Shown here one piece after another: positions 16,762-24,172 of a stretch of 33,598 bases of DNA. Positions within the stretch are counted from its first letter, which is position 1; each line of letters begins with the position of its first letter. The notes below the pieces were generated by a model. It was not told where the DNA came from and made no database searches. It worked only from the letters and a program-made list of their open reading frames with translations. Made by a program: the position numbers and the translations under genes. Source of the stretch: Bacteroidales bacterium (GTDB lineage Bacteria > Bacteroidota > Bacteroidia > Bacteroidales > UBA932); NCBI GenBank assembly GCA_017961175.1, contig JAGCXV010000044.1, positions 1 to 33,598 of the forward strand, in the 5' to 3' direction.

Positions 16762-18162
16762 TTAGTATCCGAGTATCTTGAGCATGCTCTTGTAACTCTG
16801 CTCCTCGCTGAAGAGTTTGGTGGTGTAGTCTCCGGTGGCGTCCTTGTCTATGATGACGTGTTTAGGAGCAGGAATCAGGCAGTGCTGGATTCCACCGTAT
16901 CCGGCGATGGACTCCTGGTAAGCGCCAGTGTGGAAGAAGCCGATGTATAGTGGCTCTTCCTCTCTGCGGCCCTGTGTAATAGGGAGGAAGATAGCGTTGG
17001 AGTGAGCCTCCGCGTTATAGTAATCTTCTGAGTCACAGGTAAGTCCGCCGAGGAAGACTCTCTGGTACTGTTCTTCCCACTTGTTGATCGGCAGCATAAT
17101 GAATCTCTTCTTTATACCCCAGATATCCGGAAGGGTAGTCATAAATGAACTGTCAATCATATACCATCTCTCGCGGTCATTCTGCTGCTTTACGTCCAGG
17201 ACCTGGAAGATTGTAGCTCCGCTCTCACCGACGGTGAAGCTTCCGAACTCGGAGAAAATCTGCGGCTCGGCGACACCTCTCTGGTTACATATTGTCTTGA
17301 TCTGGGAAATCACCTCCTCAGTCATATATTCATAGTCATAATCCTCAACCAAAGAAGACTTGATAGGGAAACCACCGCCGATATTCAGGGAATCCAAGTC
17401 AGGGCAAACAGCCTTCAGATCGCAATAAACGTTAACGCACTTTGACAATTCATTCCAATAGTAGGCGTTGTCCTTTATACCGGTATTGATGAAGAAATGC
17501 AGCATTTTCAGCGAGAATTTGCTGCTCTTGGCAATCTTTGTCTTGTAAAAAGGAACAATATCCGAATACCTTATACCAAGTCTTGATGTGTAGAACTCAA
17601 ACTTCGGCTCTTCCTCAGAAGCAATGCGGATTCCTATGCTGGTCTTGGCGTTTACGGCCTTGTCCAGATCGTCGAATTCACTCATGTTGTCCAGGATCGG
17701 AATGATGTTCTTCCATCCGTCGTTGCACTTGGCGGCAATGTTCTCGATATAGGTATCTCTCTTGTAGCCGTTGCAGACAATCACTATGTTCTTATCTATA
17801 ATTCCCTCATCATAAAGGGCATCCACAAGATTGAAATCAAAAGCGGAAGATGTCTCGAGATGAATGTCGTTCTTGAGGGCCTCCTGAAGGACGAAGGCAA
17901 AATGGGAGCTCTTGGTGCAATAGCAATAATGGTAACTGCCCTTGTAGTCCACCTTCGCCATCGCAACGTTGAACATTCTCTTTGCCCTCTGAATCTGGCT
18001 CGATATCTTAGGGAGATAGGTGATTTTAAGCGGTGTCCCGTACTGGTCTATCACATCCATCATAGGGATATCGTGGAAGAAAAGATTGCCGTCTTCTACT
18101 CTGAATTCGGCCTGTGGCCAGTCAAAAGTCTGCTCGACCAAATTGATGTACTTGTTCTTCAT
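16762..18162 (-). CDS. speA: Arginine decarboxylase, short PLP fold-III (alanine racemase/ODC-like) form
   Basis: This 466-residue fold-III PLP decarboxylase converts arginine to agmatine, the first step of the agmatine/N-carbamoylputrescine route to polyamines. The PLP lysine is probably K84 in YCTKSSHFAF. HLETSSAFDFNLVDAL, the glycine loop GGGFP (262-266) and the active-site segment GGLTCDSEDYYN (C376 donated across the dimer) support this class. It lacks the long extra domains of the 630-660-residue biosynthetic SpeA of E. coli, matching the short form known from flavobacteria and relatives. A carboxynorspermidine or diaminopimelate decarboxylase is less likely given overall similarity. 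Its leader carries tandem palindromic sites, so it is probably regulated. Confidence 0.85.
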   Translation of the reverse strand: MKNKYINLVEQTFDWPQAEFRVEDGNLFFHDIPMMDVIDQYGTPLKITYLPKISSQIQRAKRMFNVAMAKVDYKGSYHYCYCTKSSHFAFVLQEALKNDIHLETSSAFDFNLVDALYDEGIIDKNIVIVCNGYKRDTYIENIAAKCNDGWKNIIPILDNMSEFDDLDKAVNAKTSIGIRIASEEEPKFEFYTSRLGIRYSDIVPFYKTKIAKSSKFSLKMLHFFINTGIKDNAYYWNELSKCVNVYCDLKAVCPDLDSLNIGGGFPIKSSLVEDYDYEYMTEEVISQIKTICNQRGVAEPQIFSEFGSFTVGESGATIFQVLDVKQQNDRERWYMIDSSFMTTLPDIWGIKKRFIMLPINKWEEQYQRVFLGGLTCDSEDYYNAEAHSNAIFLPITQGRREEEPLYIGFFHTGAYQESIAGYGGIQHCLIPAPKHVIIDKDATGDYTTKLFSEEQSYKSMLKILGY

Positions 18163-18168
18163 ATTGCC

Positions 18169-18220
18169 AATCCAAGTAAGTTAGTTTGTCATTTTTCTGG
18201 CAATCCAAGTGAGTTGGATT
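18169..18220. promoter_or_regulatory. Two tandem palindrome-like sites in the speA leader (possible operators or leader hairpins)
   Basis: Positions 18202-18220 read AATCCAAGTGAGTTGGATT, a perfect 7-base inverted repeat around a 5-base centre. A second copy at 18169-18187 keeps the left arm AATCCAA and a degenerate right arm (5 of 7). The copies are spaced 33 bases apart, about three helical turns. Both sit between the predicted speA -7 element and its start codon, so they would be transcribed: the upstream one could fold as a 7-bp stem in the mRNA, or both could be DNA sites for one regulator. Confidence 0.5.
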
Positions 18221-18233
18221 ACCTATTACGATG

Positions 18234-18241
18234 CAAATATA
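18234..18241 (-). promoter_or_regulatory. Predicted Bacteroidota -7 element for speA
   Basis: The minus strand reads TATATTTG, an exact TAnnTTTG. It lies 71 bases before the speA ATG, giving a leader of about 65 bases, the longest in this window, which contains the tandem palindromes. Confidence 0.45.
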
Positions 18242-18273
18242 TTCATTATTGGCATTATTTGGCGGTTTTTAAG

Positions 18274-18281
18274 TAATTTTG
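18274..18281 (+). promoter_or_regulatory. Predicted Bacteroidota -7 element for tamL
   Basis: TAATTTTG matches TAnnTTTG. It ends nine bases before the tamL ATG, so transcription would begin only a few bases upstream of the start codon. A possible -33 TTG at 18249-18251 lies 22 bases upstream. Confidence 0.35.
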
Positions 18282-18290
18282 AAGGCAATT

Positions 18291-20624
18291 ATGAAAGCAA
18301 AAGCCCTTATATCCGTCTTCGCGCTTTGTGCGACGCTTTGCTCCTGCAGCATGACCAAGGTCATTCCTGAAGGGCAGAGTATGCTCACAAACAACGAGAT
18401 AGTCTATACCAAAGACAAGCCGGAGGAACTCAGCGACCTTGCCAAATACATTAAGCAGAGTCCTAAAAAGGGCATTATGGGATTTCAGTTCAGTGTCGCC
18501 CTTTACAACACCGGAAAGGGGAGCGGCAGGGGATGGGACAAAATCGCCGAGAAAATGGGCACCCCGCCTCTCATTTTTGACGAGGATCTAGTGGAGAGTT
18601 CAGTAAAGAATATGCTGAACCACATGAAATTCAAGGGATTCTATGACAGCAAGATAAGCACTTCCTTCAAGACCGAGAACAAGAAGACAAAGGTTAAATA
18701 TACCGTTACCCCCGGGAAGCGATACATTATAGATAGTATAACCTATACGATTCCTGACGTGGATATGTACGATATCATGTCTGCCAACAGGTCCGAAAGT
18801 CTGGTAAAGGAAGGAGACTGGCTCTCGGAAGACATTCTGGAACAGGAATCCGAGAGGGTTGCGGACATATTCAGGAACAACGGTTATTTCGGATTCGACA
18901 AAGGTTTCCTGTTCTTTACGGGTGATACTCTGGCTCATAACGGAAAGAGCCATCTGGACATTGCCATCAAGGATTATCCAAGAAGCGGAAGCCCTAAGGA
19001 CGCCAAGCCTCACAAGGTATTTACATTCTCGGATGTGCTGGTTTCAACCAGAAGGAATTTCAACCAGATACGTCCATCATCCAGATCGGAAGCAGACTCA
19101 ACTGCCATTGCCAGGAGGGATTCTCTCCTTACGGTGTGGAGAAACCAGATAGACACCATTCCTTACGGAAACATCAAGGTTGTGAGCTTCTCCCAGACAG
19201 GCAACCTGGTCAGGAAAAAGGTTCTTAACCGCCTCAACCTGATCAAGCCTGGCGAACAGTACGATGAAGACATCGTTGAGGCTACATATTCCAGGTTCTC
19301 CAGCCTTAACCTTTTCTCCAGCGTCAACATCCAGCAGCAGGAGGTTGATTCTTCCAAGGTGCAGACTTCCATAGTCTTGCAGGCAACCAACGTTCAGGGA
19401 TTCAAGGTGGACCTGCAGGGAAGCACGAACGCCAACGGGCTGCTTGGTATTTCCCCGGCAGTTTCCTATTTCCACAAGAACGTATTCAGGGGAGCCGAGG
19501 TTCTGACTGTTGGACTTATGGGTGATTTCCAGTTCAAGCTCCACAGCAACATCCACTCTACGGAAATAGGTATCAACACTACTTTGGATATACCGCGCTT
19601 CCTGTTCGCTCCAGGCAAATGGTTCCGTTCAAGAACTATCCCGCACACGGAAATCAGTACTTCCTACAGCTACCAGACTCGTCCTGAATACACGCGTAAC
19701 ATACTGTCCGCCAGCTATAACTACACCTGGAACGTTAAACGCAAGCTCTTCTGGAAGGTTACTCCAATCCAGACCAACATAGTTAGAATCTTCAACCTCG
19801 ACTCCACATTCTACAACAAGCTCAGCGATCCTTATCTGAAAAACAGCTACAGCGACCACTTCGACCTGGGAGTAGGGGCAAGCGTCTACTATATCTCAGA
19901 CCCGGCTACAAAACCGGTCAAGAATTTCTGGTACGTCAGATATGGCGTGGATGTAAGCGGAAACGTCCTGAGCCTGTTCAATTCCCAGATGAAGAAAAAC
20001 GACAAGGGAGAAAGGCTTGTCTGGAAATCTCCATATTCCCAGTATTTCAGGATGGAACTCTCCGGAGTCTATACTTTCAAGTTCGGCGGGAATCCTAACC
20101 ATATGCTGGCTTTCAGGGCATTGGGAGGTGTCGGAAAGGGTTATGGCAACTCCAATATGCTGCCGTTGGAAAAGATGTTCTGGGGCGGCGGAGCATACGA
20201 TATGAGAGGCTGGCAGCCGAGAACCCTCGGCCCGGGATATGCACCAAGAGACAGCGCATTCAGGATTCCGAACCAGACCGGAGACATAAAGCTGGAAGCA
20301 AATATGGAATACCGTTTCCCGATTGTCTCCTTCTTCAACGGAGCAGTATTCTCAGACCTTGGAAACATCTGGACATTCGACCGCAAGAACAAGACAACCG
20401 GAGAAGAAGCGGACGTAAGGGGAGTTTTCCACGCAAAGGATTTCTACAAGCATCTCGCCCTTGACTGGGGAGTTGGCCTGAGGCTGGACCTGGACTTTGC
20501 CGTTATACGTCTGGACCTTGGATTCAAAACATATAATCCGGCCACATCCCAATGGATAGGGCCGGACGAATGGTTCAAGAAGGATAACTTCCAGATAAGT
20601 TTCGGTATCGGCTATCCGTTCTAA
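18291..20624 (+). CDS. tamL: TamL: BamA/TamA-like outer-membrane barrel with lipoprotein anchor
   Basis: This 777-residue Omp85-family protein is the lipoprotein partner of TamB in Bacteroidota, with a proposed role in envelope assembly. The signal peptide MKAKALISVFALCATLCSC ends in a lipobox-like LCSC (C19), predicting a lipidated N-terminus. POTRA-like segments follow (for example TPGKRYIIDSITYTIP and LIKPGEQYDEDIVEATYSRFSSLNLFSSVNI). The C-terminal half is a beta barrel containing the MRGW motif (638-641), the counterpart of the VRGF/Y loop-6 signature, and it ends in aromatic-terminated YPF. The ATG at 18291 is chosen because a TTG start 12 bases upstream would extend past the signal peptide and overlap the predicted promoter. 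Its stop lies two bases from the convergent gene's stop. Confidence 0.92.
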   Translation: MKAKALISVFALCATLCSCSMTKVIPEGQSMLTNNEIVYTKDKPEELSDLAKYIKQSPKKGIMGFQFSVALYNTGKGSGRGWDKIAEKMGTPPLIFDEDLVESSVKNMLNHMKFKGFYDSKISTSFKTENKKTKVKYTVTPGKRYIIDSITYTIPDVDMYDIMSANRSESLVKEGDWLSEDILEQESERVADIFRNNGYFGFDKGFLFFTGDTLAHNGKSHLDIAIKDYPRSGSPKDAKPHKVFTFSDVLVSTRRNFNQIRPSSRSEADSTAIARRDSLLTVWRNQIDTIPYGNIKVVSFSQTGNLVRKKVLNRLNLIKPGEQYDEDIVEATYSRFSSLNLFSSVNIQQQEVDSSKVQTSIVLQATNVQGFKVDLQGSTNANGLLGISPAVSYFHKNVFRGAEVLTVGLMGDFQFKLHSNIHSTEIGINTTLDIPRFLFAPGKWFRSRTIPHTEISTSYSYQTRPEYTRNILSASYNYTWNVKRKLFWKVTPIQTNIVRIFNLDSTFYNKLSDPYLKNSYSDHFDLGVGASVYYISDPATKPVKNFWYVRYGVDVSGNVLSLFNSQMKKNDKGERLVWKSPYSQYFRMELSGVYTFKFGGNPNHMLAFRALGGVGKGYGNSNMLPLEKMFWGGGAYDMRGWQPRTLGPGYAPRDSAFRIPNQTGDIKLEANMEYRFPIVSFFNGAVFSDLGNIWTFDRKNKTTGEEADVRGVFHAKDFYKHLALDWGVGLRLDLDFAVIRLDLGFKTYNPATSQWIGPDEWFKKDNFQISFGIGYPF

Positions 20625-20626
20625 AT

Positions 20627-21415
20627 CTATTCAAATTCAAAATACCCGAAGAATTCCGGACGGTGATAATCAGGCCTTTCGGTTCCTACCGGATTCCACG
20701 TAAGATAGTGGCGGTGCTGCATGTCGTCTCCGCATTTGAAGACATTTCCACGGGCAGTCCTTCCGCTGAGAGTGGAAACATCCTTTCCCTGGAGAATCAG
20801 GTCCAGTGGAATTGCGATTATCATTGACCAGTGGAAAGGCTCGTTCTCCGCTGCAATCCTGGTTCCGAAAGCCTCGGTTCCAAGGGAGCTGAAACGCAGG
20901 ATCCTGTCCATACGCTCCTTTTCAAAATGCTCTCTTCCCTGTTTAGACGGACCGTAGCCGACAATTCCGCGGCCGATACAATTCATCTCTATATTGTAGT
21001 AAACACCCGTTTCCTCATCCGGCAGGATGAAAAGCTCCATACAGTCGTCTGTCCACGGACGGGCACCCTCGTCTTCAGGGAAGGTGGCCCTGAGCTCTGT
21101 CTCTTCAACCTGATACCTGATGTACAGATATGAATCTGAATACATTATCTTGAAAGAAGCCTTAGGAGAGTAATCTCCGTTCCTGTCCGGCCAATTGACA
21201 ACATCCACGGCATTTGAAGCAATGGATGAGAATTTGTCCTCAACTTCCCTGAAACAAGGGTTGGCACATTCGAACTTTACTTTAGCAATCTTTGCAAGCT
21301 TGATCTTTTCCATCTTGGGTTTAGGTCTGGTTTGTCCGTACAAAAAATTTCCTGCAGCGCACAGCATAAGGCCGCACAGTGCAGGAAATATCATTTTGAA
21401 AAGAATATTCTTCAT
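20627..21415 (-). CDS. Secreted carbohydrate-binding family 9-like protein
   Basis: This 262-residue protein starts with a signal peptide (MKNILFKMIFPALCGLMLCAAG), probably cut near residue 26. It has no convincing lipobox, so it is periplasmic or exported. The body resembles the CBM9-like beta sandwich: WPDRNGDYSPKASFKIMYSDSYLYIRYQVEE, then PWTDDCMELFILPDEETGVYYNIEMNCIG, then WSMIIAIPLDLI. These Trp/Asp/Glu landmarks match family 9-like domains seen in many secreted Bacteroidota proteins of unknown substrate. Its ATG overlaps the stop of the NagB/PIG-L gene by one base (TAATG), so the two are coupled. The link to amino-sugar metabolism is inferred from position only. Confidence 0.8.
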   Translation of the reverse strand: MKNILFKMIFPALCGLMLCAAGNFLYGQTRPKPKMEKIKLAKIAKVKFECANPCFREVEDKFSSIASNAVDVVNWPDRNGDYSPKASFKIMYSDSYLYIRYQVEETELRATFPEDEGARPWTDDCMELFILPDEETGVYYNIEMNCIGRGIVGYGPSKQGREHFEKERMDRILRFSSLGTEAFGTRIAAENEPFHWSMIIAIPLDLILQGKDVSTLSGRTARGNVFKCGDDMQHRHYLTWNPVGTERPDYHRPEFFGYFEFE

Positions 21416-23310
21416 TACCACTTGTACTTAACGAAGAGTTCTATAGCCTGGTATTCAGCCATTCCGAGCTTGTCAAAAATGACAGCCGTATTGTGGTTTC
21501 TCTCCTCGGCCCTGAGCCAGAACTCTCTGGAGTCGGAACCAGGGAACAAAGGATAATCCTTCTGGGACTGGTGGCGGAAGATAGCGCTGCGCTTGATCTT
21601 CACTTCCTCAGGACTCAGAGGAACTGCCATTTCTGCCTCGGCGACATCCCACTCCTGCCAAGCTCCCCTGTACATCCAGATGCGGCAATCCTTGAACCAA
21701 GGCTCGTCCTTAAGCTCTTCACATGCCTTGATAACTGCCTGGAAGCAAACCCTGTGGGTTCCATGAGGGTCAGAGAGGTCACCGGCTGCAAAGATCTGGT
21801 GAGGCTTGATTCTCTGAAGGAGTTTCTTGACGATTTCGATGTCTTTCTTTCCGAGAGGCTTCTTCTTCACTCCACCGGTCTCGTAGAACGGCAGTGAGAG
21901 GAAGTTAACATGGTCATCCGGAATGCCCAGATAACGGCATGCGCTGCGGGCCTCGCCGCGGCGGATATAAGTCTTTATCCTGCGGACAATCAGAGGATCT
22001 GCCTGTCCCGGATGCTTCTTTGCAAGTTCCTTTTCTATCTTCTTGAAAAGAGCGTCGGCGTTCTTAGGGTCGATATCAAAGATATCTGCGCTTTCCCTGA
22101 TGAAATCCAGATATCTGATAACATCGTGGTCAAACACGGCGATATTTCCGCTGGTCTGGTATGCAACGTGGATATCGTGACCGTGCTCTGCAAGACGAGC
22201 AAGTGTTCCGCCCATGGAGATAACGTCGTCATCCGGGTGAGGGGAGAATACCACAACCCTCTTAGGGTAAGGCAGAGCCCTTTCAGGACGGGTTGAATCG
22301 TCTGTGTTAGGCTTTCCTCCAGGCCATCCGCTGATGATGTGCTGCAGGTCGTTGAACACCTTTATATTAATCTGGCTTGCAGGACCTTTCTCGGTAACAA
22401 GGTCACTCATTCCGTTATCGTTATAATCCCTGTCGGTGAGCTTGAGGATAGGCTTGTCAAGCTTGCGGCAAAGCCAGAAAACAGACTTGCGTATAAGATA
22501 TGGAGTCCAGGTTACCTTGTCGGTAAGCCAAGGGGTCTCGATTCTGGTAAGGTTTACGGCAGCAGCCCTGTCGATGATGATGTGGGCGTTTCCGTGCTCC
22601 TGAAGGTAAGAGGCAGGAACCATCTTGGTTACTTCTCCCTCAACGATCTTCTTGATCTTAGGAGCGCTTCCCTCTCCCCAGGCCAGATAATATATCTTCT
22701 TGGCTTCCAGGATAGTGGCAATACCCATCGTGATGGCGTAGTAAGGAACATCGTCAACGCCGAAGAATTCGCTTGCCGCACCGACCCTGGTGGTGAAGTT
22801 GAGGTTTATCTTCCTTGTGCGGGAGTTGTATGGAGAACCTGGCTCGTTCATTGCCATATTGCCGGTAATGACTATATCTATTCCGCCGGCCTTCTCGATT
22901 TCCTTCTCGAAGTTCTGGCAGTATTCCTCCATATTGTCTCTCTTGGAACTGTCTATGAAATGGATGTTCTTTGCAGGTATATCCACATCGTCCAGCAGAC
23001 ATTCCTTGAGGAACCTGTAATGGCTCTGCAATTCGTTGCGGTCCAGAGGATAGTAATCATCCATTCCGAAAACTTCAATATTCTTGAAGCTCATTTTCTT
23101 CTCCTTTACCGCTGTGATAAAGTCGTCATAAACCTGGAGGCAGGCAGACGATGCCGCCAATGCCAGCACAAGGTTCTTTCCCTCAGCTGCCTTCTTCTTG
23201 GCCTGTACCATCACATCCCTTACGATGACCTTGGAGGCCTCTTTCTGTTCGTTAAAAATCTTTACAGGCAGTTTCTCGTACCTTTTAGAAAAATCAGATG
23301 TCAAAAACAT
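21415..23310 (-). CDS. NagB-like (glucosamine-6-phosphate deaminase-fold) domain fused to PIG-L/LmbE deacetylase
   Basis: This is a 631-residue two-domain cytosolic protein. Residues 1 to about 270 follow the NagB fold: FGMDDYYPL matches the catalytic NMDEY region, NEPGS (155-159) matches the NEP motif, and VGAASEFFG is conserved. Several canonical residues are changed: the phosphate loop reads AASSAC instead of TGGTP-like, and the residues before NEP read TGNMAM instead of NDGHIAF. Residues about 350-631 form a PIG-L/LmbE metal-dependent N-deacetylase with SPHPDDDVISMGG and DPHGTHR, so the zinc ligands appear intact. Bacteroides encode a similar fusion annotated as glucosamine-6-phosphate deaminase. 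Here I am confident of the fold but doubt deaminase activity. It lies 15 bases after kdsA and overlaps the CBM9-like gene. Confidence 0.85.
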   Translation of the reverse strand: MFLTSDFSKRYEKLPVKIFNEQKEASKVIVRDVMVQAKKKAAEGKNLVLALAASSACLQVYDDFITAVKEKKMSFKNIEVFGMDDYYPLDRNELQSHYRFLKECLLDDVDIPAKNIHFIDSSKRDNMEEYCQNFEKEIEKAGGIDIVITGNMAMNEPGSPYNSRTRKINLNFTTRVGAASEFFGVDDVPYYAITMGIATILEAKKIYYLAWGEGSAPKIKKIVEGEVTKMVPASYLQEHGNAHIIIDRAAAVNLTRIETPWLTDKVTWTPYLIRKSVFWLCRKLDKPILKLTDRDYNDNGMSDLVTEKGPASQINIKVFNDLQHIISGWPGGKPNTDDSTRPERALPYPKRVVVFSPHPDDDVISMGGTLARLAEHGHDIHVAYQTSGNIAVFDHDVIRYLDFIRESADIFDIDPKNADALFKKIEKELAKKHPGQADPLIVRRIKTYIRRGEARSACRYLGIPDDHVNFLSLPFYETGGVKKKPLGKKDIEIVKKLLQRIKPHQIFAAGDLSDPHGTHRVCFQAVIKACEELKDEPWFKDCRIWMYRGAWQEWDVAEAEMAVPLSPEEVKIKRSAIFRHQSQKDYPLFPGSDSREFWLRAEERNHNTAVIFDKLGMAEYQAIELFVKYKW

Positions 23311-23325
23311 ATCTTAATCGATTTA

Positions 23326-24150
23326 TTATCCGTTAATTGCGTTCATTGTCCTGCGGAGTTCGACCAGCTGTGCCAGAAGGCCGTCCATAAGTGCCAGGTT
23401 CAGCATGTTGGCTCCGTCGCTCTTTGCGTTGGCAGGGTCCGGATGGGTTTCCATGAACAGTCCGTCAGCACCGGCGGCAATGCCTGCGCGGGCAATGTGT
23501 GGAATCAGTTCAGGTTCTCCGCCCGTTACACCGGAAATCTGGTTAGGCTTCTGGAGAGAGTGGGTGACATCCAGAACTACCGGGCATCCGAATTTCTGCA
23601 TCTTCGGAATGCTGCGGAAGTCAACTACAAGGTCTCCGTAGCCGAACTGGCTGCCTCTTTCGGTAAGCATCACGTTAGGGTTACCGCTGTCGCGGACCTT
23701 CTGTACTGCAAATGTCATAGCCTCAGGAGAGAGGAACTGTCCCTTCTTGATATTCACCCACTTTCCGGTAGCTGCAGCAGCCTGCAGAAGCTCTGTCTGA
23801 CGGCAGAGGAAAGCAGGTATCTGAAGAATGTCAATATCGTATGATGCGGCAAGTGCTGCCTCTTCAGCGCTGTGGATATCTGTGACAATCGCAACTCCAA
23901 GCTCTTTCCTTATAGATTGTAGCAAAGCAAGGCCCTCCCTGTCTCCGATACCCGTGAATGAAGTGATCTTGGAGCGGTTTGCCTTCTTGTATGAAGCCTT
24001 GAAAATGAAAGGAATCTTATACTTTGCAGTCAGATTCTTGAGAGTCTCCGCGATGGAACGGGTTATTTCCTCGCCCTCAATCACGCAGGGGCCTGCCATA
24101 AGGAAAAACATCCCGTTATTATAATCTGTAACCAGTTCCAAATTTTTCAT
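23326..24150 (-). CDS. kdsA: KdsA, 2-dehydro-3-deoxyphosphooctonate aldolase (Kdo-8-phosphate synthase)
   Basis: This 274-residue enzyme condenses phosphoenolpyruvate with arabinose-5-phosphate to Kdo-8-phosphate for lipid A core synthesis. Landmarks are FLMAGPCVIEGEE near the N-terminus, FKASYKKANRSK, TDIHS, IPAFLCRQTELL, NVMLTERGSQFGYGDLVVDFR and ETHPDPANAKSDGANML. Cys22 in AGPC corresponds to the metal-ligand cysteine of Aquifex-type KdsA, where the E. coli enzyme has Asn, so this is probably the metal-dependent class. It heads a run with the NagB-like/PIG-L and CBM9-like genes, and it has its own -7-like element in the 22-base gap after rarA. KdsC, the next pathway step, is encoded at 2710-3285. 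Confidence 0.96.
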   Translation of the reverse strand: MKNLELVTDYNNGMFFLMAGPCVIEGEEITRSIAETLKNLTAKYKIPFIFKASYKKANRSKITSFTGIGDREGLALLQSIRKELGVAIVTDIHSAEEAALAASYDIDILQIPAFLCRQTELLQAAAATGKWVNIKKGQFLSPEAMTFAVQKVRDSGNPNVMLTERGSQFGYGDLVVDFRSIPKMQKFGCPVVLDVTHSLQKPNQISGVTGGEPELIPHIARAGIAAGADGLFMETHPDPANAKSDGANMLNLALMDGLLAQLVELRRTMNAING

Positions 24151-24154
24151 CGTG

Positions 24155-24162
24155 CAAATGTA
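24155..24162 (-). promoter_or_regulatory. Predicted Bacteroidota -7 element for kdsA
   Basis: The minus strand reads TACATTTG, an exact TAnnTTTG, inside the 22-base gap between rarA and kdsA. Only four bases separate it from the kdsA ATG, so a transcript from it would be essentially leaderless. Confidence 0.35.
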
Positions 24163-24172
24163 TAAAAAATGG

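Noticed and set aside
18245-18262. Short tandem ATTATTGGC/ATTATTTGGC upstream of tamL
   Set aside because: Only two imperfect copies in an AT-rich promoter region; probably chance, although it could contribute a -33 element.
22339-23844. Long (501-codon) plus-strand open frame opposite the NagB-like/PIG-L and kdsA genes
   Set aside because: It lies antisense across two genes with clear protein motifs, its translation has no recognisable domain, and no promoter-like element precedes it. It reflects the codon bias of the real strand.
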